Positions 44,736 to 53,984 of a stretch of DNA of 64,000 nt are shown here, in pieces (within the stretch, counting starts at the first letter, position 1; every line of letters starts with the position of its first letter). Location of the stretch: assembly GCA_001767435.1 (NCBI GenBank), contig MEKT01000153.1:18976-82975 (forward strand), in the 5' to 3' direction. A model generated the notes under the pieces. That model was not told where the DNA came from and searched no databases. It saw only the letters and a program-made list of their open reading frames with translations. The DNA is from Acidobacteria bacterium RIFCSPLOWO2_02_FULL_65_29 (GTDB lineage: Bacteria > Acidobacteriota > Vicinamibacteria > Vicinamibacterales > CAVVIG01). Made by a program: the position numbers and the translations under genes.

Positions 44736-45966
44736 TTCTCGACTTGCGCGCGTACTTGGCTTCCACGTAGCTGTCCACGAGCCGCTGGAACTCGGCCGCA
44801 AGCTCCTCGTAGGTTCCGCGCAGCGTCGTCACATGCTCGCCGTCGATGTAGACGGGACAGTTGGGCGCCTCGCCCGTTCCCGGCAGGCTGATGCCGATGC
44901 TGGCGGCCTTCGATTCGCCCGGCCCGTTCACGACGCAGCCCATCACGGCGAGCGTCATCGTTTCGACGCCCTCGTACTGCGTCTTCCACTCGGGCATCCT
45001 GTCGTGGATGTGGGCCTGAATGCGCTCGGTCAGCTCCTGAAACGTCGTGCTCGTCGTGCGCCCGCACCCGGGGCACGCCGTGATGCTCGGTGAAAACGAG
45101 CGGAGGCCGAGCGCCTGCAGCAGCTCGCAGGCAGCATAGACCTCGTCGCGCCGATCGCCGCCGGGCCGCGGCGTGAGCGACACACGAATCGTGTCGCCGA
45201 TGGCCTCGTCCAATAGGATGCCCATCGCCGACGCCGACCACACCAGACCTTTCAGACCCATGCCCGCCTCGGTTAGACCGAGATGCAGCGGCTGGTCGGT
45301 CTCCCTCGCCAGCGCGCGGTACACGGCCACAAGATCGCGCGGGCGCGACGTCTTGCACGAAATGATGATCCGATCGCGACCGAGGCCGCTGTCGATGGCC
45401 AGCGCGGTCGATTCGACGGCCGACAGCACCATACATTCGTTGATGATCTCTTCGGATGTCTTCCCGAGATCGCGGTCCGTGTTCTCCTGCATTCGCGCGA
45501 CCACCAGCTCCTGGTTGAGCGATCCGCCGTTGACGCCGATGCGCACCGGCTTGCCGTGGTCGACGGCCACCCGGCAAATCGTCGTGAACTGCTCGTCGCG
45601 CCGGCGGCCGGTGCCCACATTGCCGGGATTGATGCGGTACTTGTCGAGCGCCGCGGCGCACGCGGGGTACTTCGTCAGCAGCAGATGGCCGTTGTAATGA
45701 AAGTCGCCGATGAGCGGGGCCTCGCATCCCGCGTCGAGCATCCGCTGCTTGATCTCGGGCACCGCCGAAGCGGCCTCGGGCAGATTGACGGTGACGCGGA
45801 CCATCTCCGATCCCGCTTCGGCCAGCTCGATGCACTGCGCAGCGGTTGCGCGCGCGTCGGCCGTATCGGTCATCGTCATCGATTGGACGACGATCGGCGC
45901 GCCGCCGCCGACCTGAACGCGGCCGACTCTGACGCCGATGGTGTTGTGAAGCTTGAGAACAGCCAT
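44728..45966 (-). CDS. ispG: 4-Hydroxy-3-methylbut-2-enyl diphosphate synthase
   Basis: The [4Fe-4S] enzyme of the MEP isoprenoid pathway that reduces methylerythritol cyclodiphosphate. VQSMTMTDTADARATAAQCIELAEAGSEMVRVTVN opens the TIM barrel; the cluster ligands are in SITACPGCGRTTS and VMGCVVNGPGESK. At 412 residues from the ATG at 45966 it is a normal two-domain bacterial IspG. It reads toward recQ with an octamer array in between, and is divergent from the quinone reductase. The array's TAA ends the protein. Confidence 0.96.
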   Translation of the reverse strand: MAVLKLHNTIGVRVGRVQVGGGAPIVVQSMTMTDTADARATAAQCIELAEAGSEMVRVTVNLPEAASAVPEIKQRMLDAGCEAPLIGDFHYNGHLLLTKYPACAAALDKYRINPGNVGTGRRRDEQFTTICRVAVDHGKPVRIGVNGGSLNQELVVARMQENTDRDLGKTSEEIINECMVLSAVESTALAIDSGLGRDRIIISCKTSRPRDLVAVYRALARETDQPLHLGLTEAGMGLKGLVWSASAMGILLDEAIGDTIRVSLTPRPGGDRRDEVYAACELLQALGLRSFSPSITACPGCGRTTSTTFQELTERIQAHIHDRMPEWKTQYEGVETMTLAVMGCVVNGPGESKAASIGISLPGTGEAPNCPVYIDGEHVTTLRGTYEELAAEFQRLVDSYVEAKYARKSRMG

Positions 45967-45980
45967 TTCAGGCGGGATAG

Positions 45981-46012
45981 AGTCCCGCACTCAAGCGGGA
46001 CTAAAGTCCCGC
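45981..46012. repeat. Inverted repeats of AGTCCCGC between divergent genes
   Basis: AGTCCCGCACTCAAGCGGGACT and AAGTCCCGC can form alternative hairpins in the 70-bp gap between ispG and the quinone reductase gene. Function unknown. Confidence 0.6.
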
Positions 46013-46035
46013 ACTACATGGTAGCATCGTCCCCC

Positions 46036-47013
46036 ATGCGCGCCATCATCGTCCGCGAGTTCGGCAAGCCCGATGTGATGAAGCTCGAAAACGTCCCGAC
46101 GCCTGCGCCGGGACCGTCGGAAGTCCTGGTTCGGATTCGCGCGGCAGGCGTGAATCCGGTCGAGGCTTACATTCGCGCCGCGACGTACGCGCGCAAACCG
46201 AATCTTCCCTATACGCCGGGCACCGACGCGGCAGGCGAGGTCGAATCGGCCGGCGCGGGCGTGACGGACTTCAAACACGGCGACCGCGTCTACATCTCGG
46301 GTGACAACCTGTCGGCCTCGGGAGCCGGCACGTATGCCGAGTACGCGGTCTGCACGCGGGCGATGCTGCACCGGCTGCCGCCGAAGGTGAGTTTCGCCCA
46401 GGGCGCGGCGATGGGCGTGCCGTACGCCACCGCCTACCGCGCGCTCTTCCATCGCGCCGCCGCGAAGGCCGGCGAGACGGTGCTCGTGCACGGCGCCACG
46501 GGCGGCGTCGGCATCGCGGCAATCCAGATCGCGCGCGCGCACGGTCTGACGGCCATCGGCACGGGAGGCACCGACCGCGGCATCGCGGTCGTGAAGGAAC
46601 AGGGGGCGACGGCGGTCTTCAATCACAAGGAGCCGAACTATCTCGATCAGGTGATGCAGGCAACGGACGGCCGCGGCGTTGACGTCGTGCTCGAGATGGC
46701 CGCGCACATCAACCTGGACAAGGACCTGTCGATTCTCGCGCCCCGCGGCCGCGTGGTCGTCATCGGCAATAGGGGGCGCATCGAAATCGACGCGCGCCAG
46801 GCAATGGCCCGCGACGCGGCCATTCTCGGCATGACGCTCTTCAACGTCACGCCTCCCGAGCTCGTGTCGATTCACGCGGCCCTCGTCGCCGGACTCGCCA
46901 ACGGATCGCTCAACCCCGTGGTGGGCCGCGAAATGTCGCTCGGCGACGCCGCGCGCGCGCACGAAGCGGTGCTCGAACCGGGCGCGCTCGGGAAGATCGT
47001 TCTCGTGATCTGA
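46036..47013 (+). CDS. qor: NADPH:quinone reductase (zeta-crystallin type)
   Basis: A 325-residue cytoplasmic medium-chain dehydrogenase/reductase without structural zinc. MRAIIVREFGKPDVMKLENVPTPAPGPSEVLVRIRAAGVNPVEAYIRAATY opens the catalytic domain, followed by the NADPH-binding region VLVHGATGGVGIAAIQIARAHGLTAIGTGGTDRG and the C-terminal LGDAARAHEAVLEPGALGKIVLVI. It lacks the zinc cysteines, as expected of Qor proteins that reduce quinones with NADPH. The 251-residue upstream ORF is a shadow of ispG; the ATG at 46036 starts the family homology. Confidence 0.93.
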   Translation: MRAIIVREFGKPDVMKLENVPTPAPGPSEVLVRIRAAGVNPVEAYIRAATYARKPNLPYTPGTDAAGEVESAGAGVTDFKHGDRVYISGDNLSASGAGTYAEYAVCTRAMLHRLPPKVSFAQGAAMGVPYATAYRALFHRAAAKAGETVLVHGATGGVGIAAIQIARAHGLTAIGTGGTDRGIAVVKEQGATAVFNHKEPNYLDQVMQATDGRGVDVVLEMAAHINLDKDLSILAPRGRVVVIGNRGRIEIDARQAMARDAAILGMTLFNVTPPELVSIHAALVAGLANGSLNPVVGREMSLGDAARAHEAVLEPGALGKIVLVI

Positions 47014-47096
47014 GCGATCCGCGCCGATTCGCAGGGGCGCCCGTTTACGATCACGCTCGGCGTGCCGCTGGTGGTGTGTCCAGAGGGTTTCCTTCC

Positions 47097-47140
47097 CTCA
47101 GCCTTCAGCTCTCTCAGCCCTCAGCCCTCAGCCCTATAAT
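47097..47140 (+). promoter_or_regulatory. CTCAGCC heptamers ending in a TATAAT box
   Basis: Units CTCAGCC, TTCAGCT, then CTCAGCC three times (47113-47133), and the next 7 bp are CTATAAT. TATAAT at 47135-47140 is a perfect -10 hexamer, about 70 bp upstream of the UPF0182 start. No -35 at the right distance is obvious. Confidence 0.6.
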
Positions 47141-47211
47141 GTCCTTGAGAACACCATGAGCCCCCTCGCGACCACCTGCCGTCCTGCGGCCATCGGTCCC
47201 ACGGTGTTGCC

Positions 47212-50034
47212 GTGACCACGATCGATTGGCCGCAGCGGCAGAAGCGACCGCGGCGCGGTCGTTTCGTCATCCTCGCGTTGGTCGCCGCCGTCCTTCTCGG
47301 TGGCGGCACGGCGCTCTCGTTCTACGTCGAGTCGCTCTGGTTCGGGTCGCTCGGTTTCGGCGACGTGTTCTGGACGACCATCAACCTGCGAGCCAGGGTG
47401 CTCCTCGGGTTCGCCATTGCGACCTTTGCGGTCCTCTACCTGTCGTTCCTCGCGCTGAAACCTGCGAAGCTCGGCGACCTCGGAGGCTCCGTGCTCGTCG
47501 GTGGACAGCCGGTCCCGCTCGAGCCGCTCGTCAGGCTGGCGGCGCTTGTCGTGTCGGCGGTGGTGGCCCTAGGGACCGGCCTCGGCATGAGCGTCGACTG
47601 GGCGGCCTTCGCGCTCTACTGGCACGGCGAGGGTTCCTCTTCCGCCCCGGTGCAAGCCATGGCGGCTCAGACCGACCCGATTTTCGGGCGCACGCTCGCC
47701 TTCTATTTCTTCACACTCCCGGCATGGCGGCTCATCGCCGGCTGGGTGACCACGCTGGCGACAATCGTGTTTCTCGCAGCGATCGGCTTGTCGGTCCTCG
47801 TCGGCGGCGCCCAGCTGCTCGAAGGCCGCCGACTCGGTGGAACGCCGCCGCTCCGCGGCGTGTCGATGAGCTTTGCCGTGCTGCTGCTGACCTTCGCCGC
47901 GCAGGTGTACCTCGGACGCTTCTCGCGGATCTATCAGGACCACACGATCTTTGCCGGCGTCACCTATACCGACGCGCACGTGTGGGTCACCGGACTGTTG
48001 CTGGTGTCGGCGGCGCTCGCGGTCGGCGCCGTCGTGGCGGCCGTCAACGCGATGCGGCAACCGAAGCTCGTGTGGCTCGGCGCCGCGGTCGCGCCCGCGG
48101 CCATCGTGTACCTGGGCGTCGGACTGTTCGGGTGGTACGTGACCAGCTTCGTCGTGAGGCCGAACGAGCTCGTGCGCGAAGGGCCGTACATCGCGCACAA
48201 CATCGACTTCACGCGGCGCGCGTACGGCCTCACGCGAATCGCCCAGGTGCCGTTCCCCGCCGAAACGGGGCTCGAGGCGATTGACGCGGCCAACAACCAG
48301 GAGACGCTCCAGAACATCCGTCTGTGGGATTGGCGCGCGCTCCAGGACACCCTGCGCCAGATTCAGGCCATCAGGACGTACTACGACTTTCCCGATATCG
48401 ACATCGACCGCTACGAGCTCGACGGAGTGTTGCAGCAGGTGATGCTCGCCGCGCGGGAGCTGAACATCGACCGGATGCCGGAGAGCAGCCGCAACTGGAT
48501 CAACGAGAAATTGATCTACACCCACGGGTACGGCATCACCATGAGTCCGGTGAACGGGTTCACGCCCGAGGGCTTGCCCAAGCTGCTCCTCAGCAACATG
48601 CCGGTCGAATCCACCGTGCCCGGCCTGACCGTCACGCGGCCCGAGATCTATTTCGGCGAGCTGACCAACGGCGACGTCTACGTCCGGACCCGGCAGAAAG
48701 AGTTCAACTACCCGCAAGGTGAGACCAACAACCTGACCTCGTACGAAGGCACGGGCGGCGTCGTCCTCGGCGGATTCCTGAGACGGACCCTCATCGCGCT
48801 CGAGCGCGGCGACATCACCAGGCTGCCGTTCAGCGACGATGTGAACGCCGACAGCCGGTTGCTGATGCGGCGGAACATCATGGAGCGCGTGCGGGCGATC
48901 GCCCCGTTCCTGGTGTTCGACACCGACCCGTACATCGTCGTCGGCGACGACGGACGGCTGGTGTGGATGATGGATGGGTTCACGACCTCGGCCACCTATC
49001 CGTACTCGCGGCACATCGTGCTCGAGCGTCGGTTCCTCAACTACATTCGAAACAGCGTCAAGGTGATCATCGACGCATACGACGGTTCGGTCGCGTTCTT
49101 CGTGTTCGACGAGGAAGATCCCCTCATCGCCGCTTACCGCAACGTCTTCCCCAGCCTGTTCAAGGACGCCTCCACGATGCCGCCGGCGCTCCGAAAACAC
49201 GTGCGGTACCCGGAGCTGATGCTCCAGACGCAGGCCGCGGTGTACGGGCTCTACCACATGAGCGATCCGGAGGTCTTCTACAACCGCGAGGACCTGTGGA
49301 GCGTGGCGACCGAAGTCGCCATGACCGAGCGCGGCCAGGCGCCGCAGACGATGGAGCCGAACTTCGTGCTCATGAAGCTGCCCGGCGAGAAGGTCGTGGA
49401 GTTCGTGGAGATGCTGCCGTTCACGCCATCGAACCGCAACAACCTGATCGGGTGGATCGCGGGCAGAAGCGACGAGCCGCACTACGGCTCGGCCGTCGTC
49501 TACAACTTCCCGAAGACCAAGCTCGTGGATGGGCCCCTTCAGATCGAGGCGCGCATCGATCAGAACGCGCAGTTGTCGGGACAGTTGTCACTGTGGAATC
49601 AGCAGGGGTCGAGCGTGCGACGCGGCGCCCTGATCGTGATACCGATCGGGCGGGCGCTGCTCTACGCCGAGCCGATCTACCTGCAGGCCGAGCACAGCCC
49701 GATGCCCGAGCTGCGCCTGGTCGTGATGGCGCTTCAGGACCGTGTGGCGTACGGGCCGACGTTCGAGGCGGCGCTGGCGGCGCTGCTGGGGCACGCGCCG
49801 TCGATGCTCTCGATCGACCCATCGGCTGCTCCGTCCATTGTGCGGAGCGCCGCACCCAGTGCGACGCCCTCGGGGACGCCGCCCCCGTCGGATGCGGGCA
49901 CGCTCATCCGCGACGCGGCGCGCGACCTTGCCGACTATCAGCGGCTGACGGCTGAGGGAAAGCTTGGGGAGGCCGGCCTGCGGCTCGAGGCGCTGAGAGA
50001 GAAACTCGAGCGGCTGCAGCGGTCGCCGCAGTAG
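47212..50034 (+). CDS. UPF0182-family membrane protein
   Basis: A 940-residue inner-membrane protein with about seven helices in the first ~310 residues ([91 protein letters not shown]) and a large extracytoplasmic part. Family segments are visible: [76 protein letters not shown] and [32 protein letters not shown]-like region. Homologues occur in actinobacteria and acidobacteria; the role is unknown. It starts at GTG and is followed by a small gene 26 bp downstream. Confidence 0.9.
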   Translation: [940 protein letters not shown]

Positions 50035-50060
50035 GCACGCACAGAAACTCGGAGAACATC

Positions 50061-50375
50061 TTGACCGTCAAGAGCCAATTACACGCGTGTTGCGATTCCC
50101 TCATGGCGGGCGTTCGCGCCGCGGAGCGCGCCGCCGAGCGCACCGACGATACGGATCCCCGCGTCCTTCGGACGTTACGCGCGTGCCAGGACGTCGTCGA
50201 GCGCCTCGAGCGTTCGTCGGCCGACGTGACCGAGATGCAGGTCGAGATCGCGCTGGGGGTGGTGAAACAGGCCGTGGTCGACCTCACCGCCGGTTCTGCG
50301 GCGAACGCTGTCCTCGGTGCTGTCCGCAACGCGGTTGATCGACTCCAGAGGCTGCGCGACGAGCTCAAGGCTTGA
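50061..50375 (+). CDS. Small helical protein of unknown function
   Basis: A 104-residue, cytoplasmic, all-helical protein starting at TTG. MTVKSQLHACCDSLMAGVRAAERAAERTDDTDPRVLRTLRACQDVVERLERSSADVTEMQVEIALGVVKQAVVDLTAGSAANAVLGAVRNAVDRLQRLRDELKA has heptad-like hydrophobic spacing at both ends, suggesting a short coiled-coil dimer. It lies 26 bp after the UPF0182 gene and 33 bp before the FKBP gene, so all three may be co-transcribed. I recognise no family. Confidence 0.55.
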   Translation: MTVKSQLHACCDSLMAGVRAAERAAERTDDTDPRVLRTLRACQDVVERLERSSADVTEMQVEIALGVVKQAVVDLTAGSAANAVLGAVRNAVDRLQRLRDELKA

Positions 50376-50408
50376 ACACGGGGTAGAATGCCGCCGAAAG
50401 GACTTCTG

Positions 50409-51200
50409 ATGCGACTCACTTCACTGTTCGCCGTGTGTCTTCTCGCGACCGCCGCCGCATTCGCACAAACGAAAATGATTCCGGCTCCCGCCGACGTCGC
50501 AGCCGCGCCCGCCGACGCCGTCAAGACGAAGTCCGGCCTCGCATCCAAAGTGCTCCAACCGGGGACCGGCAAGGCCCACCCGACGGCCGCCGACCTCGTC
50601 ACGGTCCATTACACCGGCTGGACGACGGACGGAAAAATGTTCGACAGCTCGGTGGCGCGCGGCCAGCAGGCCACGTTCCCGTTGAACCGTGTGATCGCCG
50701 GCTGGACCGAAGGCGTGCAGCTGATGGTCGTCGGCGAACAGCGAAGGTTCTGGATTCCGGAGGCGCTCGCCTACCAGGGCAAGCGCGACCCGCGCGGCCT
50801 GCTGGTCTTCGATGTCGAGCTCTTCTCCATCGTCGAGCCGCCGCAAGCGCCTTCCGACGTCAAGGCGCCGCCCAAGGACGCGAAGAAAACGCCGAGCGGG
50901 CTCGCCTACAAAGTGATCGCGCCCGGCACAGGCACGCGGCACCCGAATGCCCGTGGCGAGGTGACGGTTCACTATACGGGGTGGACGACGGACGGGAAGA
51001 TGTTCGACAGCTCGGTCACGCGGGGCGAGCCGGCGACGTTCCCGCTCGATCAGGTGATCGCCGGCTGGACCGAAGGTGTGCAGTTGATGGTCGAGGGCGA
51101 AAAAACGCGGTTCTGGATCCCCGAGAACCTCGCCTACAAGGGACAGCAGCCGCCGTTCGGCCTGCTCGTGTTCGACGTGGAGTTGATCAGGATCAGATAG
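50409..51200 (+). CDS. Tandem FKBP-type peptidyl-prolyl isomerase, exported
   Basis: A 263-residue protein with a signal peptide (LTSLFAVCLLATAAAFAQ) and two FKBP domains. Each keeps the signature VTVHYTGWTTDGKMFDSS...ATFPLxxVIAGWTEGVQLMV...RFWIPExLAY...LLVFDVEL. The domains are about 70% alike, so the gene arose by internal duplication. Both keep the aromatic pocket residues (Y, F, D, W) needed for proline binding, so both are likely active. Periplasmic folding of outer-membrane or secreted proteins is the expected role. The ATG at 50409 is chosen; -10-like TAGAAT sits at 50384. Confidence 0.92.
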   Translation: MRLTSLFAVCLLATAAAFAQTKMIPAPADVAAAPADAVKTKSGLASKVLQPGTGKAHPTAADLVTVHYTGWTTDGKMFDSSVARGQQATFPLNRVIAGWTEGVQLMVVGEQRRFWIPEALAYQGKRDPRGLLVFDVELFSIVEPPQAPSDVKAPPKDAKKTPSGLAYKVIAPGTGTRHPNARGEVTVHYTGWTTDGKMFDSSVTRGEPATFPLDQVIAGWTEGVQLMVEGEKTRFWIPENLAYKGQQPPFGLLVFDVELIRIR

Positions 51201-51220
51201 CCTAGCGGAGGGCGGATAGG

Positions 51221-53953
51221 TCAGGTCCGTCCACTCGACCCACCAGGCCGATCAGACCCACCCGGCCTGCCCAACCCACCAGGCGCAGGCGCACCTGCCC
51301 GCTCAGTAATCCGCCGGGCGGCGCGCTGGAACCGATCGGCCAGCGCGCGGCGCACGTGTTCGGGAACCTGACCGATGCGTGCGAGGGTCTGCTGCGCCTG
51401 CCGCACTTCTTCGGCTGCCGCGCGCCATCGGCTGTCGTCGTTCGCCTTGCCACCAATGGTGTTGGAGGCGAGCGCTTCCTTCAGCATCGCCGCCAGACGA
51501 GCCGTCGGCGGCAACCCGGCGTCGCCGGGAGCGCTCAACGGGCCGGCGAGCGACACCGCGAGATCTTCGATACGGCGAACGATCTGCTCTATCTGCTTGC
51601 GGTTGGCCTGGGGATCGAGATCGGTGCCGGCGAAGGCGGCCGGCCAGCGGGCCATGACCTGCGCGAACGCCGAGGCGAACCGCTCCTCGAGTGCGCGCGC
51701 CCGATCGAAATCGACGCCCCGTGCGGCGATCTCCTGCTGCCAGCGCGCGCGAATGGCACGCACGGATGGCAGCAGGTCGGCCGGCGCGGTCTCGGAGCCG
51801 GCCGAACCCGGTGTCGACCCGGCGGGCGACGCGGGGTCTGACGGCGCCAGCGCCTCGAGCTCGGCGCAGATGGCTGAGCGGGCCGCCACGCGCTCGGCCC
51901 GCGCGATGTCGTGGCGCTGCGCGTAGCGCGCGAAGAACGTGTCGCAGGCGCCGCGGAACCGCTGCCAGATGGCTTCCGAGCGGCTCTTCTTGACCTGACC
52001 GACGGTCTTCCACTCGGCCTGCAGCTTCTTGAGCTCCTCGGCGGCCGAGTCCCAGTCGGTCGAGTCGGCCAGGGCCTCGGCCCGCACGCAGAGCGCCTCT
52101 TTCTTCGCAAGGTTCTCGGCCCACACCTTCTTCAGGCGGTCCAGGTCCTCATGGCGTCTCGCGAAGAAGCGATCGCAGGCGGCACGAAACCGATCCCAGA
52201 TCGCCTTTTCAGTGCCACGAGACACTGGGCCGACCTCTTTCCACTCGGCCTGCAGTTTCTTGATCGCCTCGGCGGTTTCGATCCAGCGGGTCGAGTCGGC
52301 GACCGATTCGGCCTGCTCGCAGAGGGCAATTTTTCTCGCCAGGTGTTCGGCGCGCTCGCGAGCCTCGGCGGCGAAATGGGCCTCGCACCGCGGCCACACG
52401 GCGTCGTGCGCGGCTTTGAAGCGGCGCCAGAGGGCGTCGCCCCGTGCGCGCGGGACGTCGGCCGCCTGCTTCCACAGGCGCTGGAGCTCGTGCACGTCGC
52501 GGGCGATCGCCTCGGGATCCTCGAGCGATGTGAGCGCCTCCATCTTCGCGCACAGCTGTTCCTGCACGCCCACGTTCGCCCAGCGCTGCCAGTCGTCGGC
52601 TTCGCGGAGCTCCTGCGCCTTCGGCGTCAGCAATGCGAGCGCGGCCTTGAGGCGCGCGGTGATCGCCTCGTAGTCCTGTTTGGTCGGGAGCGGCGGCACG
52701 GCGCCGAGCGCCATGCGAGAGTCGCGCAACCCATGCTCGGCCGCCTTCAGCGACAGGTCGGCTCTGGCGGCGAGGGCCTCGACGCGCGACGCGAGCTGCT
52801 CCATCCGGGCGAGCGCCTCGCGGCGCGCTCGTGCGTCGGCCTCACGCGTGGCCGCTTCACGCGTGGCGAGCTGCGACTCGAGCTCGGCAAACCGCGCGGC
52901 GAGCGCTTCGGGGACGTCGACGCCGCTCGCGAGATCCTTCCACTCGCGGCGAACGACCCCGAAACGATTTCGTGCGCCAGAAAAGTCCGCGTCGCTCGCT
53001 GCCGCGACGGCCATTTCAATGAGCTCGGCGAGACGCGCGTGGCGGCGCTCTGCCTGACGCTCGGCCGCGGCCGCCTCGGACGCGGCCTGCTGGCGCGCGC
53101 GCTCGGCGACCTCCTCGCGCACGCCCGCTTCCTGATCCCGCTTCGCGGCCGCCTCGGCGGCGCGCCGACGTTCCTCGTCGGCGGCGGCCGCGAGCAGAGC
53201 GGCCTCCGACACCCCTTCGCCGCGCCCAGGCTCCGCGGCCACGCTCGTGCGCGAAGCATCGGCTGCTTCGGAAGCGGCGGCCAGCTCGGCGCGCCGGTCG
53301 GCCTCCGCCCGATCGTCGGCTTCGCGAACGATTACGCGCGCGCGCTTCGCCGCGCTCCTGTTCTTGCCGCGCAAGGCGATCTGCTCGAGCTCGGCCCGAT
53401 CCGTGATCGAATCAACGGCGACGAGCGCCGTGTCCTTGAACTCGCTGTTGATGGCCACCGACAGCACCTCGGCGCGATCGCCCCGCACGCGCTCGAAGGC
53501 GGCACGGCGCACCGCTTCGGATGCCGCGTGGCGCGCAATCGAGCCGAGCACGTGCGTTTCGGCGACGCGCGACAGCGCGCGGAGCGCGACGATTTCGCGG
53601 CCGGCCGTCTTGGCCACCTGCGCGAGCGCGCGCACGTCGACCAGCGCGTCCACCGCTTCGAGGCTGTCCTGCTCGGCCACACCCTCGAACGCTTCGAGCG
53701 CGATGTCGCGAAGCATGACCGCGGCGTCGCCGCGGACCGACTCGTCGGCATCGCCACGCGAAATGGCCCCGAGCGCCGCCGGATCCAGCAACTTCGCCAC
53801 GGCCGCCCTGCGCACGCGCACGTCTTCGTCCCCACGCGCGATGGCCGCGATGAGATCGCGTTCGCTCAAGGGAATCTCGCCGACATGTGCCAGACGCACC
53901 GCGGGGTCCGGGTGCTTCTGCGGCTGTGTACGAAAACGGTCCAGTAAAGTCAT
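51221..53953 (-). CDS. DUF349-repeat coiled-coil protein
   Basis: A 910-residue cytoplasmic protein. The first ~230 residues carry HEAT-like repeats (RLAHVGEIPLSERDLIAAIARGDEDVRVRRAAVAKLLDPAALGAISRGDADESVRGDAAVML), the next ~150 a charged coiled coil (AAEAAAKRDQEAGVREEVAERARQQAASEAAAAERQAERRHARL), and the rest contains at least four DUF349 repeats (LKKLQAEWKTVGQVKKSRSEAIWQRFRGACDTFFARY). DUF349 proteins are large helical rods of uncertain function. The last residues GLGRPGGSDRPGGSSGRT are low-complexity and coded by degenerate tandem sequence at 51223-51290. No partner gene is evident. Confidence 0.85.
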   Translation of the reverse strand: MTLLDRFRTQPQKHPDPAVRLAHVGEIPLSERDLIAAIARGDEDVRVRRAAVAKLLDPAALGAISRGDADESVRGDAAVMLRDIALEAFEGVAEQDSLEAVDALVDVRALAQVAKTAGREIVALRALSRVAETHVLGSIARHAASEAVRRAAFERVRGDRAEVLSVAINSEFKDTALVAVDSITDRAELEQIALRGKNRSAAKRARVIVREADDRAEADRRAELAAASEAADASRTSVAAEPGRGEGVSEAALLAAAADEERRRAAEAAAKRDQEAGVREEVAERARQQAASEAAAAERQAERRHARLAELIEMAVAAASDADFSGARNRFGVVRREWKDLASGVDVPEALAARFAELESQLATREAATREADARARREALARMEQLASRVEALAARADLSLKAAEHGLRDSRMALGAVPPLPTKQDYEAITARLKAALALLTPKAQELREADDWQRWANVGVQEQLCAKMEALTSLEDPEAIARDVHELQRLWKQAADVPRARGDALWRRFKAAHDAVWPRCEAHFAAEARERAEHLARKIALCEQAESVADSTRWIETAEAIKKLQAEWKEVGPVSRGTEKAIWDRFRAACDRFFARRHEDLDRLKKVWAENLAKKEALCVRAEALADSTDWDSAAEELKKLQAEWKTVGQVKKSRSEAIWQRFRGACDTFFARYAQRHDIARAERVAARSAICAELEALAPSDPASPAGSTPGSAGSETAPADLLPSVRAIRARWQQEIAARGVDFDRARALEERFASAFAQVMARWPAAFAGTDLDPQANRKQIEQIVRRIEDLAVSLAGPLSAPGDAGLPPTARLAAMLKEALASNTIGGKANDDSRWRAAAEEVRQAQQTLARIGQVPEHVRRALADRFQRAARRITERAGAPAPGGLGRPGGSDRPGGSSGRT

Positions 53954-53984
53954 CGTCTATGAAATCTGGCCGGATGTCGCAGGT

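Noticed and set aside
45283-46035. N-terminal 251 residues of the long ORF leading into the quinone reductase
   Set aside because: Antisense to ispG; family homology begins exactly at the ATG at 46036.
51911-53947. 678-residue plus-strand ORF opposite the DUF349 gene
   Set aside because: Mirror of the coding strand; no recognisable domains.
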